Shown piece by piece: positions 1-7,159 of a stretch of 64,000 nt of DNA. Source of the DNA: CAVSRC01 sp963830205 (lineage in GTDB: Bacteria; Pseudomonadota; Alphaproteobacteria; Rhizobiales; Kaistiaceae). Both the position numbers and the translations under genes were made by a program. The first letter of the stretch is position 1. Every line of letters starts with the position of its first letter. The stretch lies in the NCBI GenBank assembly GCA_963830205.1, contig CAWHLP010000013.1, positions 62,001 through 126,000 on the forward strand, given 5' to 3'. The notes under the pieces are model-generated. The model ran no database searches. It saw only the letters and a program-made list of their open reading frames with translations, and was not told the DNA's origin.

Positions 1-233
1 CCGCTCTGCAATGCGCCGTGCAGCGCGCCGGCGGCGCCGCCCTCGGACTGCATCTCCTGCACGACGGGGATCGTGCCGAAGATGTTGGTGATGCCCTTGG
101 CCGCCCACTCGTCGGCAAGCTCGGCCATCGGCGAGGAGGGCGTGATCGGGTAGATCGCGCAGACCTCGTTCAACCGGTAGGCGACATGTGCGACGGCCGT
201 GTTGCCGTCCATCGTGTCGGTGACGTCAGCCAT
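1..233 (-). CDS. nifJ: Pyruvate:ferredoxin (flavodoxin) oxidoreductase, N-terminal fragment
   Basis: Only the first 77 residues lie in the window; the gene runs off the left edge. The ATG at 231-233 opens MADVTDTMDGNTAVAHVAYR, followed by NEVCAIYPITPSSPMAEL, which is the hallmark N-terminus of the single-chain NifJ family (thiamine diphosphate plus [4Fe-4S] clusters; pyruvate + CoA + oxidised ferredoxin to acetyl-CoA + CO2 + reduced ferredoxin). It starts 17 bases after the stop of the GltD-like flavoprotein gene and is the last visible member of the hydrogenase-4-like operon. That places a producer of low-potential ferredoxin beside a ferredoxin-type respiratory complex. The rest of the protein cannot be checked here. 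Confidence 0.9.
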   Translation of the reverse strand, partial: MADVTDTMDGNTAVAHVAYRLNEVCAIYPITPSSPMAELADEWAAKGITNIFGTIPVVQEMQSEGGAAGALHGALQS

Positions 234-250
234 GTCCGGTCTCCTCGCGC

Positions 251-1942
251 TCAGGCGCGCAGCTTGAATTTGTGCGGGACGAGCGGCTCGCCGAGGCTGC
301 CCACCTTGGCGCCCACCGTCTCCGGCTCGGGCACCATCTCGATGGCGTGGCAGGGGCACTGGTCGTAGCAGGTCGCGCAGCCCGTGCAGAGGTCCAGGTT
401 GACGGCGTACTTCTGTCCCTCGCCGAGCCTGATGATGGCCTGTTCCGGACAGGCGGCCAGGCAGTTGTTGCATTCGAAGCAGTTGCCGCAGGACAGGCAG
501 CGGTCGGCCTCGTAGCGGGCCTGCTTCTGGGTGATGCCGGCGACCACTTCGGCGAATGTGTTGCGCGCCTCGATGGGCAGCTCGCTCATGTGCGTGCGGC
601 CGGCGTCGAGATAGAGCGGCAGGTCGAGCTGGGCGAAATGGACCGCCGGGTTCTTCGCCGGCGGCTGGTAGGTCTCGCCCTTGAGATAGGCGTTGATGGC
701 GCGCGCCGCCTTCTTGCCGTGGCCGGTCGCCGCGGTCATCGTGCGCGGGCCGCCGATCACGTCGCCGCCGGCGAAGATGCCGGCATGCCCGGTCATCAGC
801 CGCTCGTCGACCACGATTGTGTCGTCGCGGCCGATCTCGATGTCGGCAACCTTGCGCAGGAACGCGACATCGGCGGTCTGGCCGAGGGCGAGCACCAGCG
901 AATCGACCTGCAGCGTCTCGAATTCGCCGGTTGGGTGCAACGAGCCGTCTTCGCCCAGTCCGATGGTCTCGATGGTCACGCCTTCCTTGCCGAAGCGCGT
1001 CGGATTGGTCAGCCACTTCGCCTTGACGCCTTCGAGGATCGCCTGGTCGGCCTCGTAGGGCTCGGCGCGCATGTGCGCCCGGTCGCGCCGATAGACGATG
1101 ATCGCCTCCTCGACGCCCAGCCGCCGGGCGACGCGTGCCGCGTCCATGGCGGTATTGCCGCCGCCGACCACCGCGACCACGCGGCCGAGATTGGGCGCCA
1201 TGCCCTTCTCGACATGCTCGAGCATCGAGATCGCATCGATCATCGGCTTGCCGTCGGCGGCGGGGATGTCGAGGTGGTTGCCGTCATGGGTGCCGATGGC
1301 GATGAAGCAGGCATCGAAGCCGCCCGCCTGCATGGCGCCCACGACATCGTCGACGCGCGTGTTCATCACCATGCGCACGCCCATCGCCTCGATGCGCTTG
1401 ATCTCGGCGAGGAGTTCCGCGCGCGGCAGCCGGTAGGCGGGAATGCCGTAGTGCATCATGCCGCCAGGCTCGGCCTCGGCGTCGCGGATCTCCACCTCAT
1501 GGCCCATCAGGCGGAGGTGCCAGGCGCAGGACAGGCCGCCCGGGCCGGCGCCGACGATGAGGACCTTCTTGCCGGTCGGCTTGCCGGCCGGGACCGTCCA
1601 GCCGTGCTCGACGGCGAGATCGCCGAGAAAGCGCTCGACCGCGTGGATCGACACCGCTTCGTCGAGGTCCTTGCGGCTGCACGCGCCCTCGCACGGGTGG
1701 TAGCAGGCGCGGCCGTGAATGCCCGGCAGCGGATTGTCCCTGACCAGCGTGCGCCACGCCGCCTCACACCGGCCCTCGCGCACATGCGCCAGCCAGGCCT
1801 GGATGTCCTCTCCGGCAGGGCAGGCGCGGTTGCACGGCGGCAGGTGGTCGATCCAGGACGGGTGCTGCCAGCGTTGCGGGCCGGTGCCCTTCTGGATGGT
1901 GGCCTGCAGAACCGGCGTCAGGTCTTCAAGGACAAAGCTCAT
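251..1942 (-). CDS. GltD-like NAD(P)H/FAD oxidoreductase with C-terminal double [4Fe-4S] ferredoxin domain
   Basis: 563 residues. An N-terminal cysteine cluster (C37, C41, C80, C84, C88) matches the Fe-S domain of glutamate synthase small subunit and NfnB-like proteins. The FAD site GAGPGG is at 131-136 and a second nucleotide site VVGGGNTAMDAARVARR lies in the middle. The C-terminus carries two ferredoxin motifs, CLSCGNCFECNNCLAACP and CTGCATCYDQCP. The ferredoxin domain is at the C-terminus and no glutamate synthase large subunit is adjacent, so glutamate synthesis is unlikely. Its place between the hydrogenase-like genes (75-base gap upstream) and nifJ (17 bases downstream) suggests electron transfer between ferredoxin and NAD(P)H, or relay into the membrane complex. 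That role is inference; the fold assignment is firm. Confidence 0.85.
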   Translation of the reverse strand: MSFVLEDLTPVLQATIQKGTGPQRWQHPSWIDHLPPCNRACPAGEDIQAWLAHVREGRCEAAWRTLVRDNPLPGIHGRACYHPCEGACSRKDLDEAVSIHAVERFLGDLAVEHGWTVPAGKPTGKKVLIVGAGPGGLSCAWHLRLMGHEVEIRDAEAEPGGMMHYGIPAYRLPRAELLAEIKRIEAMGVRMVMNTRVDDVVGAMQAGGFDACFIAIGTHDGNHLDIPAADGKPMIDAISMLEHVEKGMAPNLGRVVAVVGGGNTAMDAARVARRLGVEEAIIVYRRDRAHMRAEPYEADQAILEGVKAKWLTNPTRFGKEGVTIETIGLGEDGSLHPTGEFETLQVDSLVLALGQTADVAFLRKVADIEIGRDDTIVVDERLMTGHAGIFAGGDVIGGPRTMTAATGHGKKAARAINAYLKGETYQPPAKNPAVHFAQLDLPLYLDAGRTHMSELPIEARNTFAEVVAGITQKQARYEADRCLSCGNCFECNNCLAACPEQAIIRLGEGQKYAVNLDLCTGCATCYDQCPCHAIEMVPEPETVGAKVGSLGEPLVPHKFKLRA

Positions 1943-2017
1943 GCGTGATCGGCCCCTTGCAAAGGTGCCGGTAACCTGCCCCTCGGGCCGTTAACCGGAC
2001 ATTGACGTGACGCAAGC

Positions 2018-2536
2018 TCAAGAAGATCGCGCGTTGGGGATCAAGGTCAATAGACCCTTGAGCAGATCGACCGGCGTTGGCGGACAGCCGGGGATGGCGA
2101 GATCGACCGGCACCACCGCGGCAACGCCGCCGGCAACCGCGTAGGAACCGGCGAAAACGCCCCCGTCGAGCGCGCAGGCGCCGACCGCCACCACCCATTT
2201 CGGGTCGGGCGTGGCCGCGTGGGTGCGGGCAAGTGCCTCAGCCATGTTCTTGGTCACCGGTCCGGTGACCAAGAGCACGTCGGCATGGCGCGGCGAGGCG
2301 ACGAAGTGGAGGCCGAAGCGCTCCAGGTCGTAGAAGACGTTGCCGAGCGCGTGGATCTCCAGCTCGCAACCGTTGCACGAACCGGCATCCACCTGGCGGA
2401 TGGCGAGGCTGCGGCCGAGGCGGCGCTGGGCGGCGGCATCCAGTTCGCGCGCGAGCTTCGCCACCTCCTCATCGGCCGCCGGCGGCGGCTCGGTGAGGGG
2501 GGCATGGGTGAGGCCCTGGAAGATGAGCTTGCGCAT
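2018..2536 (-). CDS. hyfI: Hydrogenase-4/complex I-like small subunit (HyfI/HycG/NuoB family)
   Basis: 172 residues, soluble. The motif SCNGCELEIHALG gives C54 and C57; C121 (VGACALDGG) and C151 (IPGCPPTP) complete the four cysteine ligands of the single [4Fe-4S] cluster shared by group 4 hydrogenase small subunits and NuoB (cluster N2). This cluster is therefore intact even though the partner large subunit has lost its NiFe ligands. The gene begins 6 bases after the large-subunit stop, so the two are co-translated neighbours. It would receive electrons in the peripheral arm of the membrane complex. Confidence 0.88.
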   Translation of the reverse strand: MRKLIFQGLTHAPLTEPPPAADEEVAKLARELDAAAQRRLGRSLAIRQVDAGSCNGCELEIHALGNVFYDLERFGLHFVASPRHADVLLVTGPVTKNMAEALARTHAATPDPKWVVAVGACALDGGVFAGSYAVAGGVAAVVPVDLAIPGCPPTPVDLLKGLLTLIPNARSS

Positions 2537-2542
2537 GGCCGG

Positions 2543-4099
2543 CTAGAGGTCGTGTCCGGAATAGGAGCAGTTGAAGGATTTGTTGCACAGCGGGAAGTCG
2601 GCGACGATGTTGCCCTCGATGGCGGCTTCCAAGAGCGGCCACTGGAACCACGACGGATCGCGCAGATGGCAGCGCGCCACGCGCCCCTCCGCGTCGATCC
2701 TGACCCAGGCGAAGATGTCGCCGCGAAAGCCTTCGACCAGCCCCACGCCTTCGCCGGCGCAGCGCGGCAGATCGGCGGCAAGCGGGCCCTGCGGCAGGCC
2801 GGCGGCAATCCGCTCGAGCAGCAGCAGGCTCTGCTCGACCTCGCGGATGCGCAGCCAGACGCGCGCATTGACGTCGCCGTCTTCGCGCACCGCCACTCTG
2901 AGGGGGAGGCCGTCATAAGGTGGGTAGGGCAGGTCGCGCCGCGTGTCGAAATTACGCCCCGAGGCCCGCCCGATGGGGCCGCCGGCGGCAAACCGCCGCG
3001 CCAGCTCGGCGGTCAGAATGCCGGTGCCGACGGTACGGTCCTGCAGCGATGCCGTGTTGTCGTAAAGATTGAAGAGGCGCGGGAACACCTCCCACATCTC
3101 GGCCAGCAACGCCGCCAATATGGGCTTTGCTTCGTCGGCGAAGTCGACGGTGACGCCGCCCGGCACGATCCGGTCCATCATCAGCCGGTGGCCGAAGGTG
3201 AGCGCAGAGAAGCGCAAGGTGCGCTCGCGCAGCGCGCCGCAATGGGCGAGCATCAGCCCGAAGGCGGCATCGTTGCAGATGGCGCCGATGTCGCCGAGAT
3301 GATTGGCGAGCCGCTCGAGTTCCGCCATCAGCGCCCTGATCCAGACGGCGCGCGGCGGCACCCGTACCTCCAGCGCCGCCTCCACCGCGCGGGCGAAGGC
3401 GAAAGAATAGGCGACCGTCGAATCGCCCGAGGTGCGGCCGGCAAGCCGGGCAGCCGTGGCGATGTCGGCGCCTGCCATCAGGCCGTCCAGCCCCTTGTGG
3501 ACGTAGCCCAGCCGCTCCTCCAGCCGCACGATCGTCTCGCCCGCCGCGGTGAAGCGGAAATGGCCGGGCTCGATGATGCCGGCATGGACCGGGCCGACCG
3601 GTATCTGGTGCAGGTGCTCGCCCTCGACGGGCAGGAACGGATAGGGCGTCGCCGGGGGCACGCCGCCTTTCTCTGGGATTGGCTCACTTCCTCCCGCTGG
3701 AAGGGGGAGGTCGCCGGGTGGAGCGCCTGGGGCAAGTGGGTGCGCAACGCCCCAGCGTCCGTGGTCGAGCCACGGGCGCACATCGGCGAGCCCGTCCGGC
3801 GTCAGGTCGTAGAGATCGGCGATCGCCCGCTCGAGCCGGATCGCCGGCGGGTGGCTGGCGCCGACGCTGGGGAACTGCCGGTCGTGCGCGGCAAGGCTCA
3901 CCACCGCCACGCCGGCACCATCGGCGACCGCCAGGTGCACCGTGTCGGCCTCGCCCCATTCGCTCACCAGCGTCAGCTCGCCCGCCGCAAGCGCCTCGAC
4001 GACGTCGCGCCAGCCGTCGGCATCGACCACCACCCGCGGCCACGGCCGATGGCCGGCGACCGGGACGCCGCGGGCGATGATGGCGTCGCGTGCCGTCAT
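2543..4099 (-). CDS. hyfG: Hydrogenase-4-like large subunit (NuoC-NuoD fusion, HyfG/HycE family) lacking the NiFe ligand set
   Basis: 518 residues. Residues about 1-115 form a NuoC-like domain and about 150-518 a NuoD/HycE-like domain containing PVEGEHLHQIPVGPVHAGI. The first metal motif, RxCGxC in true hydrogenases, reads R222-T-S-G-D-S227. The last, CxxC, reads C511-S-Y-S514. Three of four NiFe cysteines are thus serine, so hydrogen chemistry is not expected. This matches the Ehr group (energy-converting hydrogenase related), to which mycobacterial HycE-like proteins also belong. ATG at 4097-4099 overlaps the hyfF stop (ATGA). The proline/glycine linker between the domains is encoded by a REP-like palindrome (see 3664-3745). 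A 1053-codon reading frame extends upstream, but it only shadows hyfF and hyfE. Confidence 0.88.
   Translation of the reverse strand: MTARDAIIARGVPVAGHRPWPRVVVDADGWRDVVEALAAGELTLVSEWGEADTVHLAVADGAGVAVVSLAAHDRQFPSVGASHPPAIRLERAIADLYDLTPDGLADVRPWLDHGRWGVAHPLAPGAPPGDLPLPAGGSEPIPEKGGVPPATPYPFLPVEGEHLHQIPVGPVHAGIIEPGHFRFTAAGETIVRLEERLGYVHKGLDGLMAGADIATAARLAGRTSGDSTVAYSFAFARAVEAALEVRVPPRAVWIRALMAELERLANHLGDIGAICNDAAFGLMLAHCGALRERTLRFSALTFGHRLMMDRIVPGGVTVDFADEAKPILAALLAEMWEVFPRLFNLYDNTASLQDRTVGTGILTAELARRFAAGGPIGRASGRNFDTRRDLPYPPYDGLPLRVAVREDGDVNARVWLRIREVEQSLLLLERIAAGLPQGPLAADLPRCAGEGVGLVEGFRGDIFAWVRIDAEGRVARCHLRDPSWFQWPLLEAAIEGNIVADFPLCNKSFNCSYSGHDL
3664..3745. repeat. REP-like palindrome inside hyfG coding sequence
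   Basis: CCTCCC (3690-3695) and GGGAGG (3705-3710) form a hairpin, followed by GTCGCCGGGTGG and GGCAAGTGGGTG. The arrangement CCTCCC-loop-GGGGGAGG plus a GGGTGG tail is the same as in the intergenic elements at 28.9, 32.2 and 57.6 kb. Here it is read in frame as the linker between the NuoC-like and NuoD-like domains of HyfG (about residues 120-148). Confidence 0.6.
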
Positions 4100-5541
4100 C
4101 CGAGCAGCCCGGCAATGTGTTCGAACCAGGTGACCAGCATCGGCGGCATGTAGATGCCGGCGGCCAGCACCAGGGCGAAATGGATGACCATCGGCACATA
4201 GGAGGCCTTGACCGGCGCCGTCGAGCCCGACGGCGCGCCGAAGACCAGCCCCTGCAGGCGCAGCATGAGCGCGGCGAAGGCGATGAGCAGGCCGGCGACG
4301 AAGATCAGCGCCAGCAGCGGCGCCCGCGCGAAGGTCGAGGAGACCACCAGGAACTCGCTCATGAAAAGCCCGAGCGGCGGCAGCCCGGCGATGGCGACCA
4401 CGCCCAGCGCCAGCGTCCAGCCGAGCAGCGGGTGGCTGGCGGTGAGGCCGGTGATGTCGGCGATCTTCTGGCTGCCCTTGACCTGGGCCACATGGCCGAC
4501 GGCGAAGAAGATGCCCGACTTGGTCAGCGAGTGCATGACCATGTGGTAGAGGCCGGCGAAATTGGCCAGCGGCCCGCCCATGCCGAAGGCGAAGGCGATG
4601 ATGCCCATGTGCTCGATCGACGAATAGGCGAAGAAGCGTTTGATGTCGCGCCGCCGGTAGAGCATGAAGGCGGCGAAGACCAGCGAGCCGAGGCCCATCA
4701 CCACCATCAGCGGTCCCGGCGCCAGCGCCCCGCTGGCGGCCGCCAGCAGCAGCTTGAAGCGCAGCACCGCGTAGAGCGCGACGTTGAGCAGCAGGCCGGA
4801 GAGCACCGCCGAGATCGGGGTCGGGCCCTCGGCATGGGCATCGGGCAGCCAGGCATGCAGCGGCGCCAGGCCGACCTTGGTGCCGTAGCCGAGCAGCAGG
4901 AAGACGAAGGCGAGGTTGAGCAGCGCCGGGTCGAACTTGCTCGCGTTTTCCATGAGCACGGTCCACACCATGGCGTCGGGCCCTTCGCCGATCACCGGCC
5001 GCGCCGTCATGTAGATGAGGATCGTGCCGAACAGCGCCAGCGCGATGCCGACGCTGCCCAGGATGAAATACTTCCACGCCGCTTCCAGCGCCTCGTGGGT
5101 GCGATAGATGCCGACCATCAGCACCGTGGTCAGCGTCGCCAGCTCGATCGCCACCCACATCACGCCGATATTGTTGGCGATCAGCGCCAGGTTCATGCCG
5201 AAGGTCAGCAGCTGGTACATGGCGTGGTAGAAGCGGAGATACGCCGGCGTCAGCCGGCCGTGCTCCAGTTCGTGGCCGATGTAGCTCGCCGAAAACACGC
5301 TGGTGGTGAAGGCGACGAAGGCGTTCAGCACCACGAAGACGATGTTGAGGTCGTCGATCAGCAGATAGCGGCCGGGGGCCGGGCGCGGCACGACGAACAG
5401 GAGCAGCGCCGCGGCGAGCGTGGCGAGGCTCGCCAGCACGTTCAGCCGCGCCGTCAGCCGGTAGCCGGGCAGCACCGCCAGCAGTGCGGCGGCGCAAAGC
5501 GGTATGGCGAGGATGGCGATCTCGACGGCAAGTCCGTTCAC
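4096..5541 (-). CDS. hyfF: Proton-translocating antiporter-like membrane subunit (HyfF, ND4/ND5 family)
   Basis: 481 residues, about 14 membrane helices. The proton-conducting antiporter motifs are visible: WVAIELATLTTVL, and LGYGTKVGLAPLHAWLPDAH, in which the lysine and the HAWLPDAH stretch are the signature of NuoL/M/N-type channels. The GTG start at 5539-5541 overlaps the hyfE stop, and the end overlaps the hyfG start, so translation is coupled through the operon. It is the second antiporter-like subunit after HyfB, giving the complex a potential ion-pumping capacity beyond the Ech type. Confidence 0.88.
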   Translation of the reverse strand: MNGLAVEIAILAIPLCAAALLAVLPGYRLTARLNVLASLATLAAALLLFVVPRPAPGRYLLIDDLNIVFVVLNAFVAFTTSVFSASYIGHELEHGRLTPAYLRFYHAMYQLLTFGMNLALIANNIGVMWVAIELATLTTVLMVGIYRTHEALEAAWKYFILGSVGIALALFGTILIYMTARPVIGEGPDAMVWTVLMENASKFDPALLNLAFVFLLLGYGTKVGLAPLHAWLPDAHAEGPTPISAVLSGLLLNVALYAVLRFKLLLAAASGALAPGPLMVVMGLGSLVFAAFMLYRRRDIKRFFAYSSIEHMGIIAFAFGMGGPLANFAGLYHMVMHSLTKSGIFFAVGHVAQVKGSQKIADITGLTASHPLLGWTLALGVVAIAGLPPLGLFMSEFLVVSSTFARAPLLALIFVAGLLIAFAALMLRLQGLVFGAPSGSTAPVKASYVPMVIHFALVLAAGIYMPPMLVTWFEHIAGLLG

Positions 5542-6206
5542 GCCTGGTCTCCCCGGAAACGGTCAAGGGCGTGCACATCCACCGTGTCGAAGCGCTCGCG
5601 GATGCGGAACAGGAAGATGCCGATGACGATGAAGGCGATGAGGATCGAGAAGGCGACGCTGATCTCGACCACCAGCGGCATGCCCTTGGCCCCGGTGGCG
5701 GCAAGCACCAGCCCGTTCTCCAGCGACATGAAGCCGATGACCTGACTGACGGCGTTCCGCCGCGTCACCATCATCAGGAGGCCGAGCAGCACCACCGACA
5801 GGGCGAAGGCCATGTCCTCGCGCGCCAGCGGGTCGGCCTCGGCCGTGACCCTCAGCATCACCACCATCGACAGGGCGACCAGCGCCATGCCGGCGAGCAT
5901 GGTCAGGCCGACGCCGCCGACCGCCTCGATCTGGCGATGGATGCCGAAGCGCGCGACGATGCTATGCAGCGCCATCGGGATGACGATCGCCTTGAAAGCC
6001 AGCGCGATCGCCGCGGTGACGAACAGGTGCGGCGCGCCCTGCACCAGCGCCTGCCAGGCCACCGACAGCGCCAGCACCACCGCATGCACGGCATAGACGT
6101 TGATCAGCGCGTACATGCGGTCCTGGTAGAGCAGAACGAAGCTGACCAGCACCAGCCCGCCGGCAAGCAGATGGGCAATGTCGAAATTGATGCCGACGTC
6201 GATCAT
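5538..6206 (-). CDS. hyfE: Hydrogenase-4 membrane subunit HyfE-like
   Basis: 222 residues, almost wholly hydrophobic with about six to seven helices. The C-terminal half resembles NuoK (SQVIGFMSLENGLVLAA contains the glutamate conserved in NuoK-like proteins). ATG at 6204-6206 overlaps the hyfC stop, and its own stop overlaps the hyfF GTG. HyfE is found in Hyf/FHL-2-type complexes and in Ehr complexes but not in Hyc-type FHL-1, which argues for a hydrogenase-4-like membrane arm. Confidence 0.85.
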   Translation of the reverse strand: MIDVGINFDIAHLLAGGLVLVSFVLLYQDRMYALINVYAVHAVVLALSVAWQALVQGAPHLFVTAAIALAFKAIVIPMALHSIVARFGIHRQIEAVGGVGLTMLAGMALVALSMVVMLRVTAEADPLAREDMAFALSVVLLGLLMMVTRRNAVSQVIGFMSLENGLVLAATGAKGMPLVVEISVAFSILIAFIVIGIFLFRIRERFDTVDVHALDRFRGDQA

Positions 6207-7159
6207 TGCAGCGTCCGCGTCACGAACAGGAGGAGGGTGCCGAGCAGGCCCAGCATCAGCCCGGCGCCCATGAACTGGGGCACGCGGAAGACGCGCATCT
6301 TGGCGATCGTGGTCTCGAAGACGGCAAGAGCCGCACCGCCCACCGCCAGCTTGCCAACGTAGGCGACAAATCCCAGCGCCAGGGCCGTCGGCGACGCACC
6401 CGGCGGCGCGATCCCCCAGGGCACGAAGACGCAGGCGATCAGCGAGACGTAGAGGGTGAGCTTGAGCGAGGCGGCCAGCTCGATCACCGCCAGGTGACGG
6501 CCGGAATATTCCAGGATCATGGCCTCGTGGACCATGGTGAGTTCCAGGTGCGTCGCCGGATTGTCGACCGGGATGCGCCCGGACTCGGCGATTGCCACCA
6601 TCACCAGCGCAACCAGCGCCAGCCCCAGCGAGACGCGCAGGCCGACGCCGGCGGCGAGATCGGCGGCGACCGTGGAGAGCTGGGTCGAGCCCACCACCAG
6701 CGCCAGCGAGAAGACGATCATGATCATCGCCGGTTCGGCCAGCGAGGCGATCATCATCTCGCGGCTGGAGCCGATGCCGCCGAAGGCGGTGCCGACGTCC
6801 ATGCCGGCGAGCGCCAGGAAGAAGCGGGCACTGCCCAGGAGCGCGATGATGGCGATGAGATCGGCCGACCACGAGAAGATGAGGCCGGTGGCAAAGGTCG
6901 GCACCAGCGCCGCCGCCACCCAGGTGCCGGCGAAGACCAGATAGGGCACCGCGCGGAACAGCCACGAGGCGTTGTCGGCCAGAACCACGTCCTTGCGCAT
7001 CAGCTTGGCGAGGTCGCGATAGGGCTGGATCAGCGGCGGCCCCTGCCGGCGCACCAGGCGCGCCTTCACCTTGCGCACGAAGCCGGTCAAGAGCGGCGCC
7101 AGCGCCAGCACCAGCAGCATCTGCGCGCCCTGCACGGCGAGATCGCGGATCACGTCCAT
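6203..7159 (-). CDS. hyfC: NuoH-like membrane subunit (HyfC/HycD)
   Basis: 318 residues, about eight helices. Early basic segment with RRQGPPLIQPYRDLAKLMRK is typical of the NuoH/HycD family, and GSSREMMIASLAEPAM is the conserved loop that faces the peripheral subunits and forms part of the quinone/ion-coupling channel in complex I. It overlaps hyfB by ten bases. In such complexes this subunit anchors HyfG and HyfI to the membrane. Confidence 0.9.
   Translation of the reverse strand: MDVIRDLAVQGAQMLLVLALAPLLTGFVRKVKARLVRRQGPPLIQPYRDLAKLMRKDVVLADNASWLFRAVPYLVFAGTWVAAALVPTFATGLIFSWSADLIAIIALLGSARFFLALAGMDVGTAFGGIGSSREMMIASLAEPAMIMIVFSLALVVGSTQLSTVAADLAAGVGLRVSLGLALVALVMVAIAESGRIPVDNPATHLELTMVHEAMILEYSGRHLAVIELAASLKLTLYVSLIACVFVPWGIAPPGASPTALALGFVAYVGKLAVGGAALAVFETTIAKMRVFRVPQFMGAGLMLGLLGTLLLFVTRTLQ

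Noticed and set aside
272..1948. Long plus-strand reading frame opposite the GltD-like gene
   Set aside because: High GC yields long antisense frames; this one is Arg/Ala/His-rich, has no known motif, and the minus strand encodes a clear flavoprotein.
2018..4099. Functional formate hydrogenlyase or hydrogenase
   Set aside because: NiFe ligand cysteines replaced by serine, no fdhF, no hyp maturation genes, no bridging ferredoxin subunits in the window.
2543..5704. A 1053-codon continuous frame that could be a giant HyfG fusion
   Set aside because: Upstream of 4099 the translation is Arg/Gly/Pro-rich noise antiparallel to or out of frame with hyfF and hyfE; an ATGA overlap marks the true hyfG start.
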